61,669 nucleotides of DNA from contig JAJFIC010000096.1 in the NCBI GenBank assembly GCA_021775315.1, positions 1-61,669 on the forward strand, read 5' to 3'. Below the pieces are notes generated by a model. That model was not told the DNA's origin. It was given only the letters and a program-made list of their open reading frames with translations, and did not search any database. The translations under genes were made by a program, and so were the position numbers. Positions 45,940-53,977 of this stretch are shown in pieces. Each line of letters starts with the position of its first letter. Position 1 is the stretch's first letter. The stretch comes from Paracoccaceae bacterium (GTDB taxonomy: Bacteria; Pseudomonadota; Alphaproteobacteria; Rhodobacterales; Rhodobacteraceae).

Positions 45940-46434
45940 ATGTTTGATCGCAAGCGACACCAAAATCTTTTACGCAACCCGGTCATGCATGGGGGCGATC
46001 AAGGTTTCAGGAAAGCCGAGGCTGGCTATTTCATGACGCAGGAAAAGGATGGGAACGCCGTGCGCCATGCTGCCGCCGGGGCCGTACGTGTTGAGGCTAA
46101 TCGCAGCCGAAAGGCGGGGAAACTACGCCTTCGCGTGACGGTCAAAGAAGGTTGGCACTTCAATTCCAACCAACCGCTTGAGGACTATTACATTCCAACC
46201 GCTTTTGCGGTTGATGGTCAGGCACTTGATGTCAGCCAGTATCCCAAGGCAACCGTCAAAGTTCTGGGCTTTTGCGACAAACCGCTATCGCTGTTTGCGG
46301 GGGGTTTCCCGTTGCAAATTGCGCAACCAGATGTTGCCGAGAGCGCAGAAATTCCGGCCGCCACGCTCAGTTTTCAGGCCTGCAGCAACGAAATCTGCCT
46401 GCAAACCGAAGAAATGCAGTTTACGCTTTGGTAA
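45940..46434 (+). CDS. DsbD N-terminal-like domain protein, probably a C-terminal remnant
   Basis: A 164-residue frame without signal peptide. From about residue 50 it reads as the immunoglobulin-like DsbD N-terminal domain: VTVKEGWHFNSNQPLEDYYI, then LSFQACSNEICLQTEEMQFT with the cysteine pair. The same domain forms the C-terminus of long DUF255 thioredoxin-domain proteins, and AGYFMTQEKDGNAV upstream resembles their end. No membrane part or thioredoxin domain is present and there is no strong RBS. A worn remnant is more likely than an intact gene. Confidence 0.5.
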   Translation: MFDRKRHQNLLRNPVMHGGDQGFRKAEAGYFMTQEKDGNAVRHAAAGAVRVEANRSRKAGKLRLRVTVKEGWHFNSNQPLEDYYIPTAFAVDGQALDVSQYPKATVKVLGFCDKPLSLFAGGFPLQIAQPDVAESAEIPAATLSFQACSNEICLQTEEMQFTLW

Positions 46435-46492
46435 TCATCCTTTGAAAGGCGCCGCCCAGTCGCCGTCACCATTTCCCACCGGCCAGCCAATG

Positions 46493-47110
46493 CTAGTTTT
46501 GGCGCGGCCTTACGGGCTGGCGCAAAATAGTTTTCAGCTTTTCGGGTGCTGTTTTTCTGGGATCGCCCAAATAAATCTCATGATGATGGCCGTTTTCGAC
46601 CAACAGGTTCTCAGGCAGAAACTCGTTGTGCAGTCGCGCGATCGTCGGCCCCTCGTCACTATAAGAACCGATATGCAGGGTTTGGACGCTCAACCCCTCG
46701 TCAAACGCCTCAAACCGCAGTGACGCTGGTTGGTCCCCAAGTTTTTTCCCGGCCTTTTCAACGCATTGAACAAACATATCGGGCGTAATCCAATCGGGTT
46801 GCATGATCATCATCGTCCACAACCATTCTTCTTTTCGATCATCCGTGAAGGCCGTCATATCGCTTGCCCACCATAACCCTTCCAGTGGCGGCACGACGTA
46901 ATCGCGTTCCAACGTGCCTTTTGACAGGAATTTGAGCCCGTAACTGACGCCATAGAGCCAAGAACACGCGGTGGCATATTCCGCATTGCCGGGCACGCCG
47001 GAACCATCAACCATCACAAAGTTCATCTGTGGAATTTCAACAATCGTGAAACCCTTGGCGGAAGGGCCATATTGCGCCTTCAGCGTCTTCTTGAAATCAA
47101 TTTTTAACAT
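46493..47110 (-). CDS. GyrI-like small-molecule-binding domain protein
   Basis: A 205-residue protein of the GyrI-like type: FTIVEIPQMNFVMVDGSGVP near the start, LERDYVVPPLEGLWW, LQTLHIGSYSDEGPTIARL near the end of the domain. The start at 47110 has GGGGGCG upstream; an ATG 12 bases earlier is possible. Such standalone proteins bind or hydrolyse small cyclic molecules in some cases; role here unknown. Confidence 0.82.
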   Translation of the reverse strand: MLKIDFKKTLKAQYGPSAKGFTIVEIPQMNFVMVDGSGVPGNAEYATACSWLYGVSYGLKFLSKGTLERDYVVPPLEGLWWASDMTAFTDDRKEEWLWTMMIMQPDWITPDMFVQCVEKAGKKLGDQPASLRFEAFDEGLSVQTLHIGSYSDEGPTIARLHNEFLPENLLVENGHHHEIYLGDPRKTAPEKLKTILRQPVRPRQN

Positions 47111-47281
47111 TTGCGCCCCCATTTAATCCGGTGGTTCATCATCTGTATACCTATTTATAGATGGATGCACCGCACTCAACCCTTGGCAATCCAACTATCG
47201 CTGGTTTAACTGCAAAAACCATCTTTGGTGGCAGAATAACGCCAGTAGAAACGACATGCAGCATTCAAAAGGAAGCCGACC

Positions 47282-48280
47282 ATGACAGACACATTGATCA
47301 GTTCCGATATTGATTTTGAAGTCGATGGAAAGCACACCGGATACCTGCGACTGCCGCATTCTGTCCATCGCAGCGCTTACGGTCGCATCCTGATACCTGC
47401 GGTGATGATCCGAAATGGCGACGGGCCAACGGCGCTGTTTATGGCTGGCAATCATGGCGATGAATATGAGGCGCAAATCGCGCTTGGCAAGCTTTGCCGA
47501 GAGCTGGAGGCCGCTGACATTCGCGGCCGCCTGATCATCCTGACGATGGCAAATTTCCCGGCGGCACAGGCAGGCACGCGGACATCGCCGATTGATGGCG
47601 GCAACCTCAACCGAACCTTTCCCGGCAATCCACTGGGCACCCCGACCGAGATGATTGCCCATTACATCGAAGAGGTTTTGCTGCCGAAATGCGACTATTT
47701 CTTTGATCTTCATTCTGGCGGCTCATCGCTATATTACCCGCCAACGCTGCTGCGCGGGTTGGGCCATTCGCCCCGCGAACGCGACGAACTGATCAATTTG
47801 CAGGCCGCTTTTGATGCGCCATATGCCTGGGTGTTCACCAGTGGCGGCGGGCGTGAAACCAAGGCGCGAACGGCCATGGGCGGGGCGGGACGCAAGGGCG
47901 TTATCACCCTGATGGCGGAACTTGGCGGTGGCGGCGCGGTATCCCCCGAAGTTTTGGCGCTGACGGAACGCGGTGTTCGCCGCATGCTGCACAGCATTGG
48001 CATGTTGCCCGGATATGAACCCGACGCGACCAATGGCACGCGCGAGCTGACGATCACCGACAGCGTTGTTGCCTATGATAACGGTCTGTTTGAACCGTTT
48101 TGCGACGTCGAGGACGAGGTTAAAGACGGCGATGCAGCCGGGCAAATCCATTTCCCGGAAGAACCATGGCGGGACGCAAAAACTGTGCGTTTCCAGCATG
48201 ATGGCATGGTGTTGTGCAAGCGGGTGCCCGGCCGGGTGGAACGTGGCGATTGCCTGTTTCAGGTTGGCAGCGACCTCTAA
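47282..48280 (+). CDS. DoeB-like zinc deacylase (AstE/AspA family)
   Basis: A 332-residue carboxypeptidase-like deacylase. Zinc ligands are His58 and Glu61 in GNHGDEYEAQ and His144 in FDLHSGGSS; RTSPIDGGNLNRTFPG is the substrate loop. The sequence resembles DoeB, which removes acetyl from N-acetyl-diaminobutyrate in ectoine breakdown. No other clear ectoine-degradation gene lies beside it, so the substrate is open. AAAGGAAG precedes the ATG. It is convergent with arsR, with 15 bases between stops. Confidence 0.82.
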   Translation: MTDTLISSDIDFEVDGKHTGYLRLPHSVHRSAYGRILIPAVMIRNGDGPTALFMAGNHGDEYEAQIALGKLCRELEAADIRGRLIILTMANFPAAQAGTRTSPIDGGNLNRTFPGNPLGTPTEMIAHYIEEVLLPKCDYFFDLHSGGSSLYYPPTLLRGLGHSPRERDELINLQAAFDAPYAWVFTSGGGRETKARTAMGGAGRKGVITLMAELGGGGAVSPEVLALTERGVRRMLHSIGMLPGYEPDATNGTRELTITDSVVAYDNGLFEPFCDVEDEVKDGDAAGQIHFPEEPWRDAKTVRFQHDGMVLCKRVPGRVERGDCLFQVGSDL

Positions 48281-48295
48281 GGTTTGTAACGCCGC

Positions 48296-48625
48296 CTAGG
48301 GGTGATCCAAAAGCGTCAGGATTTCGGCGCAGTTTTCAACCTGTCCGTTGCAGCAATCTTGTAGCATGAAACCGACCAGATCGTTCATGGTCGCTATATT
48401 GGCAGAATAATGAATTTCGCGCTGATGGCGTGTCGATTTCAACAAGCCAGCCCGCTTAAGCACGGCCAGATGGCCCGACAGGGTTGAAGGGACGATGCTC
48501 AGACGGCTTGAAATCTCGCCGACATTCAGGCTGTTGGGTTCCTCGCGCACCAGCATCCGATAAATCGACATCCGGCTGTCTTGCGCTAGGGCCGCGAAGG
48601 ATTCTATGGCTGAAAGTTGGTCCAT
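48296..48625 (-). CDS. arsR: ArsR-family arsenite-responsive repressor
   Basis: A 109-residue winged-helix repressor. The DNA-reading helix is in VPSTLSGHLAVLKRAGLL. The metal site is C-terminal: Cys91, Cys92 and Cys99 in DCCNGQVENCAE, as in the Acidithiobacillus ferrooxidans type of ArsR, not the CVCDLC site in the DNA-binding helix of E. coli ArsR. The start at 48625 is chosen over a frame opening 22 codons earlier, which would run through the operator dyad. It is divergent from the PLP dehydratase-to-arsA operon and should repress both. Confidence 0.88.
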   Translation of the reverse strand: MDQLSAIESFAALAQDSRMSIYRMLVREEPNSLNVGEISSRLSIVPSTLSGHLAVLKRAGLLKSTRHQREIHYSANIATMNDLVGFMLQDCCNGQVENCAEILTLLDHP

Positions 48626-48627
48626 AA

Positions 48628-48643
48628 TTCGGCAATACCCGAA
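48628..48643. promoter_or_regulatory. Putative ArsR operator
   Basis: TTCGG, six bases, CCGAA: a perfect inverted repeat ending 2 bases before the arsR start codon. A further TTCGG half-site lies at 48692-48696 closer to the divergent operon. The 150-base gap would let one repressor control both directions. Confidence 0.5.
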
Positions 48644-48775
48644 ATATCGAACCTTGACAAGGCAGCAGGCGCGATCTATTCGTTTTGACAATTCGGCAGA
48701 TGTCGATTTGATAGACTGACCGGAGCGTCAAACCCGAATGGTCTGAACATAATATTTAGGATAAGACGACACCCA

Positions 48776-49777
48776 ATGCAGCCGAGCCCCGAACAACTGC
48801 TAAACGCGCCAACGCTGGACGAGGTGCGAACCGCCGCCAAAACGCTGGCCGGTGTCATCATCCCAACCCCCCTGCTGCAAAACCCCGAGGTCAACGCCCG
48901 TCTCGGCGGTACCCTTTTGATTAAGAACGAGGCCATGCAGCGCACTGGGGCGTTCAAATTTCGTGGTGCGTATAACCGTATCAGCCAAATGGATCCGGGC
49001 CAAAAAGCGCGCGGGGTTGTGACCTATTCCTCGGGCAATCACGCGCAGGGCGTTGCAATGGCCGCAAATCTTTTGGGCACTTCTGCCCTGATCGTTATGC
49101 CGAGCGACGTTCCACAGGCCAAAATGGATCAGACAAGGGCGCTGGGGGCTGAAATTGTCACCTTTGAGCGTGGCGAGGTTGCCAGCGATGACGTGGTCGC
49201 GCGCCTTAGGGCGGAAACCGGGCGCATCATCGTCCCACCCAGCGAGGATCGGCGTATTCTGGCAGGCGCGGCAACGGTGTCGCTTGAGATTATTCAACAG
49301 GCAGACAGACCGATTGACGCGGTGCTGGTGCCATGTGGCGGTGGTGGTCTGACGGCTGCCAGTGCCATCGTGATGAACGCGCTATCGCCCGCCACACAGG
49401 TTTTCGGCGTAGAACCTGCGTTGTTTGACGACACCCGCAGATCGCTTGCGGCGGGCGAACGGTTGGCGAACCCTAAGGGCCAGAAAACCATCTGCGATGC
49501 GATCATGACGCCCATTCCCAACGCTCTGACGTTTTCCATCAACCAAACCCTGCTGACAGGCGTTCTGACTGTCACGGATGATGAAGTTCGCGCGGCAATG
49601 CTGTTTGCGTTTGAGAATTATAAGATCGTGGTGGAGCCCGGTGGCGCCGTTGGCCTTGCCGCTGTCCTTAGCGGGAAAATTGACATCAAAGGCAAGACGA
49701 TTGCCGTGGTCATCACGGGTGGCAACATTGATCCCGACCGGTTCGCGGCGGCTTTAAGCGCGGCCAGACAATCTTGA
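48776..49777 (+). CDS. Threonine/serine dehydratase-like PLP enzyme in the ars operon
   Basis: A 333-residue fold-type II PLP enzyme: Lys61 in RTGAFKFRGAYN, SSGNHAQGVAMAA, and the phosphate loop CGGGGL. The length and the lack of an ACT domain place it with catabolic threonine/serine dehydratases, hydroxyaspartate ammonia-lyases and EutB rather than biosynthetic IlvA. It is the first gene of the operon facing arsR; the next gene begins 15 bases after its stop. A role in arsenic handling has no precedent known to me and may be incidental. Confidence 0.85.
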   Translation: MQPSPEQLLNAPTLDEVRTAAKTLAGVIIPTPLLQNPEVNARLGGTLLIKNEAMQRTGAFKFRGAYNRISQMDPGQKARGVVTYSSGNHAQGVAMAANLLGTSALIVMPSDVPQAKMDQTRALGAEIVTFERGEVASDDVVARLRAETGRIIVPPSEDRRILAGAATVSLEIIQQADRPIDAVLVPCGGGGLTAASAIVMNALSPATQVFGVEPALFDDTRRSLAAGERLANPKGQKTICDAIMTPIPNALTFSINQTLLTGVLTVTDDEVRAAMLFAFENYKIVVEPGGAVGLAAVLSGKIDIKGKTIAVVITGGNIDPDRFAAALSAARQS

Positions 49778-49792
49778 AGAGGGAACGTTAAT

Positions 49793-50461
49793 ATGTTGCG
49801 AAGATTATTTGCTGAATGGCTGGGGTCATTTTCGCTGCTGGCAACAGTGATCGGTTCCGGCATCATGGCCGAACGATTGGCCGACGGGAATATCGCCATT
49901 GCGCTGCTTGGCAACACCATCCCGACCGGCGCAATTCTGGTCGTCCTGATCTTGGTGTTCGGCCCAATCTCTGGCGCGCATTTCAATCCGGCGGTGACGC
50001 TGGCCTTTGCCATACGCCGCGAAATCACCGCGCGGGATTCGGGCCTTTATGTGCTGACACAGATATTTGGCGGCATTTCTGGCGTGTTGATTGCCCATGT
50101 CATGTTTGACAATCCGCTGATTGATCCATCCACCACCGTGCGCGGCGGTCTTGGGCAATGGGTGGGCGAGTTTGTTGCGACCTTTGGCTTGGTCGGCACC
50201 ATCCTTGGCTGCCTGAAAGCCCGGCCTGAGGCGATACCCTATGCCGTCGGCCTTTATATCACCGCCGCCTACTGGTTCACTTCGTCGACGTCCTTTGCCA
50301 ATCCTGCCGTGACCATCGCGCGTGGGTTTTCCAACACGTTTGCCGGTATCCAGCCAGCGAACGTCGCCGCTTTTGTCGGCGTACAGCTTGTGGCTGCCTT
50401 GCTGGCCACGATCTTTTTTAACTGGCTGCTGGATGAAAAACCGTTGCGAGCCAAAGCCTGA
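49793..50461 (+). CDS. Aquaporin/MIP-family channel (AqpS-like) in the ars operon
   Basis: A 222-residue channel with six membrane helices and two NPA loops: GAHFNPAVTL (NPA 65-67) and SFANPAVTIARGF (NPA 170-172, Arg177 for the selectivity filter). Aquaporins in ars operons of alphaproteobacteria (AqpS) carry arsenite and can replace the ArsB pump by letting it flow out. AGAGGGAACG serves as RBS. Placement between the dehydratase and lyase genes supports an arsenite channel. Confidence 0.88.
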   Translation: MLRRLFAEWLGSFSLLATVIGSGIMAERLADGNIAIALLGNTIPTGAILVVLILVFGPISGAHFNPAVTLAFAIRREITARDSGLYVLTQIFGGISGVLIAHVMFDNPLIDPSTTVRGGLGQWVGEFVATFGLVGTILGCLKARPEAIPYAVGLYITAAYWFTSSTSFANPAVTIARGFSNTFAGIQPANVAAFVGVQLVAALLATIFFNWLLDEKPLRAKA

Positions 50462-50483
50462 TCCAACCCTGAAAGAACACCAC

Positions 50484-51701
50484 GTGCCACATCGGAAAAC
50501 AGTAACACCATTTGACCAACAGATCGCCCGGCGCGATGTGCCTGCGTTGAAGGTGCATCCCATGGTTCTGGGGCAAGACGGCGGAAACCTTTTTGCCGCC
50601 GGGGTGGCCGACATGGATTACAAGGCGCCACCTGCCGTTCTTGCGGCCATGCAAGAACGCCTTGATCACGGTGTTTTCGGCTATGAGGCAGTGCCGGCGC
50701 CGTTGATGCCCGCCCTGACCGATTGGTTGCACACGCGGCACGGTTGGCAAGTTGATGCTGCACATATTTTACGCGCGCCAAATGTCCTCAATATTCTGGC
50801 GATTGCGGCCTCGCTGTTTACGCAACCCGGCGACGGCGTGATTGTGCAACCGCCTGTATTCTTTGACTTTTTCGACATCATTCGGGAAAACAACCGCACC
50901 CTGATCTCAAACCCGCTAATCCTGAAGCATGGGCACTATGAGATGGATTTTGACGGGTTGGAAAAGCTGGCGGCCGATCCACGCGCCAAGATGCTGTACC
51001 TTTGCAATCCCCACAATCCGGTCGGGCGGGTCTGGACCAAGGCCGAACTCCGACGACTGGGTGACATTTGCGCGGCAAACGATGTGCTGGTGGTGTCGGA
51101 TGAAATTCACGGCGATATTGTTTTGCCGGGTCACACCTACACCCCGTTTGCCGCAATTGGCCCTGCCTATGCGGATAACGCGATCACCTGCCTGTCGCCT
51201 GCCAAAAGTTTCAACATCGCCGCGTGTTGTTCTGCCTTCACGGTGATTTCAAACGACGTGCGACGCAAGGCTTTTCAGGTCGAAAACAGCCGTCTGACGG
51301 TCAACAAAAACAACGCTTTTGCCAGTGCCGCGATGGTGGCCGCCTATTCGCAAGGCAGCGCGTGGCTGAACGACGTTTTGCGTTATCTCGACGGCAATCT
51401 GGCATTGGTGCGCACGCATCTGAGCACCATCTCCAAGGTCGATCTGATCGAACCCGAGGGGACGTTTCTGCTGTGGCTGGATTTCCGGCGGCTTGGGCTG
51501 TCGCCTGACGATCTGACCGCGTTTTTACGCCAGCAAGCGGGCTGGGCCGTGACCCGGGGCCAAGCGTTTGGTGTCGAAGGCGAAGGTTTCGCGCGGCTTA
51601 ACATTGCTTGTACACGCGCCGATTTAACCACTGCGCTGGGGCGGCTTTCCAAGGCAGTCGCAGACCATTCTATCATCAAGAAAACAGGAGATTTCCAATG
51701 A
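50484..51701 (+). CDS. PatB/MalY-type PLP C-S lyase or aminotransferase in the ars operon
   Basis: A 405-residue fold-type I PLP enzyme starting at GTG. Family marks: FAAGVADMDYKAPPAV, LCNPHNPVGRVW, VVSDEIHGDIVLPGH and the lysine Lys241 in CLSPAKSFNIAACC. PatB/MalY enzymes split cystathionine or cysteine S-conjugates, giving a thiol, pyruvate and ammonia. Its stop overlaps the arsD start (ATGA), so translation is coupled. A link to thiol conjugates of arsenite is possible but is inference. Confidence 0.86.
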   Translation: MPHRKTVTPFDQQIARRDVPALKVHPMVLGQDGGNLFAAGVADMDYKAPPAVLAAMQERLDHGVFGYEAVPAPLMPALTDWLHTRHGWQVDAAHILRAPNVLNILAIAASLFTQPGDGVIVQPPVFFDFFDIIRENNRTLISNPLILKHGHYEMDFDGLEKLAADPRAKMLYLCNPHNPVGRVWTKAELRRLGDICAANDVLVVSDEIHGDIVLPGHTYTPFAAIGPAYADNAITCLSPAKSFNIAACCSAFTVISNDVRRKAFQVENSRLTVNKNNAFASAAMVAAYSQGSAWLNDVLRYLDGNLALVRTHLSTISKVDLIEPEGTFLLWLDFRRLGLSPDDLTAFLRQQAGWAVTRGQAFGVEGEGFARLNIACTRADLTTALGRLSKAVADHSIIKKTGDFQ

Positions 51702-52099
51702 CTAACATAACCGTTTATGACCCGGCCATGTGCTGTTCCACAGGCATTTGTGGCGCCGAAGTTGACCAACATCTGGTGAATTTTGCCGCTGATCTTGATT
51801 GGCTGAAATCAAAGGGCGTCAACGTCACGCGCTTTAATCTGTCTCAGGAACCAGCCGAGTTTGCGACCAACGACAAGGTCAAATCTGTGTTGGAAAACGC
51901 CGGCGTTGAGGGCTTGCCAATTGTATTGATCGGCGACGTGATGCACTCAACCGGTCGCTACCCGGCGCGCAGCGAGTTGGCGGGTTTAACCGGTGTGGCC
52001 CACATCGCAGACGCCGCCAACGCCCCCAGTGCCAGCGCAGAAAGTGGCTGTTGTGGCGGCAGCACCGAAGCTGAAAAAACCGCATCAGGTTGCTGCTAA
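51698..52099 (+). CDS. arsD: ArsD arsenite metallochaperone
   Basis: A 133-residue ArsD. The arsenite-binding cysteines Cys12, Cys13 and Cys18 in AMCCSTGICG are at the same positions as in the plasmid R773 protein. C-terminal vicinal pairs Cys118-119 and Cys132-133 (SGCCGG and SGCC) are also present. It delivers As(III) to ArsA. AGGAGA precedes the ATG. Confidence 0.95.
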   Translation: MTNITVYDPAMCCSTGICGAEVDQHLVNFAADLDWLKSKGVNVTRFNLSQEPAEFATNDKVKSVLENAGVEGLPIVLIGDVMHSTGRYPARSELAGLTGVAHIADAANAPSASAESGCCGGSTEAEKTASGCC

Positions 52100-52137
52100 A
52101 CCTGTCCCGACCACTTCATTCAAAATCGAGTAGACCC

Positions 52138-53910
52138 ATGTTCAAAGACCTGCCCAAATTCGTTTTCTTCACCGGCAAAGGCGGCGTCGGCAAGACCTCG
52201 CTGGCCTGTGCCACCACGCTTGATCTTGCCAGCAAGGGCCACAAAATCCTGCTGGTCAGCACTGATCCGGCCTCAAATGTCGGGCAGGTTTTTGAGACCG
52301 AGATCGGCAATAAGATCACGGAAATCACCAAATGCCCCGGCGTGGACGCGATTGAGATTAACCCCGAAGAGGCCGCCGCAGATTACCGCGAACGCATCGT
52401 TGGCCCGATGCGGGGCATTTTGCCTGAGGTGGCACTTAGAAGTATCGAAGAACAACTTTCCGGTGCCTGCACGATTGAAATCGCGGCTTTTGACGAATTC
52501 ACGGCCCTGCTGACGGACAACGATCTGGTCGCGCGTTACGATCATGTGATTTTTGATACCGCCCCGACAGGCCACACGATCAGAATGTTGAAGCTGCCGG
52601 GCGCGTGGTCTGGGTTTCTGGAAGAAGGCAAGGGCGACGCGTCCTGTCTTGGCCCGCTGGCCGGGCTGGAAAAACAGCGCGACCGGTATGCATCCGCAGT
52701 GGATCGCCTGTCTGACAAAAATGAAACTCGGTTGGTTCTTGTGGCGCGACCACGGCATTCTGCGCTGGCAGAAGTTGGCCGAACGTCGGTTGAACTGGCC
52801 TCCATCGGTATTAAAAACCAGCAACTGGCGATCAACGGCATGATGCCGCAAAACACTGGTGATGATCCTTTGGCCAAGGCGCTGCTTAAACGAGATCAGG
52901 ACGCCTTGGCCGCGATGCTGCCCGAGGTTGCCGCCCTGCCCCGCACAACCTTTGCGTTGCGCCCGGAAAATCTGGTCGGCCTTGCGGCGTTGAAACGTTT
53001 TGCGGCAGGCGACGTAGATGCAGTTGCCAGTGCGACCGCCGCACCGTTGGAACACGCGGATTTCCCGACACTCGGAAACCTTGTCGATGATGTTGAAGGT
53101 CCCGGCAAAGGGCTGATCATGTTTATGGGCAAGGGCGGCGTCGGCAAAACCACAATTGCAGCCGCTGTCGCCACAGAACTCGCCGCGCGTGGCCATCAGG
53201 TTTTGTTGACCACCACCGATCCAGCGGCGCATATCAGCGAAACGCTGGCAGGCAGCCAGCCCGGCCTGACCGTCAGCAGGATCGACCCCGCAGTGGAAAC
53301 CGCGAATTACCACGCCGAGGTGATGGCAACCAAAGGCCGCGATCTGGATGATCAGGCGCGCGCAATGCTGGAAGAGGACCTGCGCTCACCCTGCACCGAA
53401 GAAATCGCGGTGTTTCAGGCGTTTTCCCGCGTGATCCGCGAAAGCAGCAAAAAGTTCGTCATCATGGATACGGCCCCGACGGGTCACACATTGTTGTTGC
53501 TGGACGCGACCGGGTCATATCACAAGGACGTTCTGCGCCACCAAGACGAGGCCAGCCGCGCCCGGATCACGACGCCGATGATGCGCCTGCAAGACCCCGC
53601 GCAGACCAAAATCATGATCGTCACCCTGCCGGAAACCACCCCGGTGCTAGAGGCGGCACATTTGCAGGAAGATCTTGGCCGTGCCGGGATTGAACCTTAT
53701 GGCTGGATTGTGAATTCCAGCCTTGCCGCTGCCGAAACAAGCCAGGATTTGCTGCGCAAACGCGCCCGATCTGAATTGACCCAAATCGCAAAAGTGCGGG
53801 ACGATCTGTCAAAACGCTACGCCGTTGTGCCGATGCAGGCGGTCGAACCTGTTGGGGTTGATCGGTTGAAAGGTTTGTGTGCCAGCCGTTCAGAACCAGT
53901 TGCTGCGTGA
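52138..53910 (+). CDS. arsA: ArsA arsenite-stimulated ATPase
   Basis: A 590-residue two-domain ATPase. Each half has a Walker A (TGKGGVGKT at 12-20, GKGGVGKT at 331-338) and a DTAPTGHT signature. The metalloactivation cysteines are present as Cys111, Cys170 and Cys419, matching C113, C172 and C422 of R773 ArsA. In known systems ArsA drives the ArsB or Acr3 pump, and no such gene is in this window. The start at 52138 is the natural one; an in-frame ATG at 52090 overlaps the arsD end. Confidence 0.95.
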   Translation: MFKDLPKFVFFTGKGGVGKTSLACATTLDLASKGHKILLVSTDPASNVGQVFETEIGNKITEITKCPGVDAIEINPEEAAADYRERIVGPMRGILPEVALRSIEEQLSGACTIEIAAFDEFTALLTDNDLVARYDHVIFDTAPTGHTIRMLKLPGAWSGFLEEGKGDASCLGPLAGLEKQRDRYASAVDRLSDKNETRLVLVARPRHSALAEVGRTSVELASIGIKNQQLAINGMMPQNTGDDPLAKALLKRDQDALAAMLPEVAALPRTTFALRPENLVGLAALKRFAAGDVDAVASATAAPLEHADFPTLGNLVDDVEGPGKGLIMFMGKGGVGKTTIAAAVATELAARGHQVLLTTTDPAAHISETLAGSQPGLTVSRIDPAVETANYHAEVMATKGRDLDDQARAMLEEDLRSPCTEEIAVFQAFSRVIRESSKKFVIMDTAPTGHTLLLLDATGSYHKDVLRHQDEASRARITTPMMRLQDPAQTKIMIVTLPETTPVLEAAHLQEDLGRAGIEPYGWIVNSSLAAAETSQDLLRKRARSELTQIAKVRDDLSKRYAVVPMQAVEPVGVDRLKGLCASRSEPVAA

Positions 53911-53977
53911 CTGGCTGAACATGACGGGTTCGCAAGGCTTCGCCGTTCAGGCGGCCCGGCATCGGTGTGGGGATTGC

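Noticed and set aside
47282-48280. Complete ectoine-degradation cluster
   Set aside because: Only a DoeB-like and possibly a EutB-like gene are present; no ectoine hydrolase, transporter or EutC is adjacent.
52273-53313. 346-codon frame antisense to arsA
   Set aside because: Complement of a well-conserved ATPase gene; its Arg/Gln/Cys-rich translation is typical of a GC-rich shadow frame.
53911-53977. Bidirectional terminator between arsA and the regulator gene
   Set aside because: Short imperfect GAAC/GTTC and GGC/GCC pairings only; no stem long enough and no T-run.
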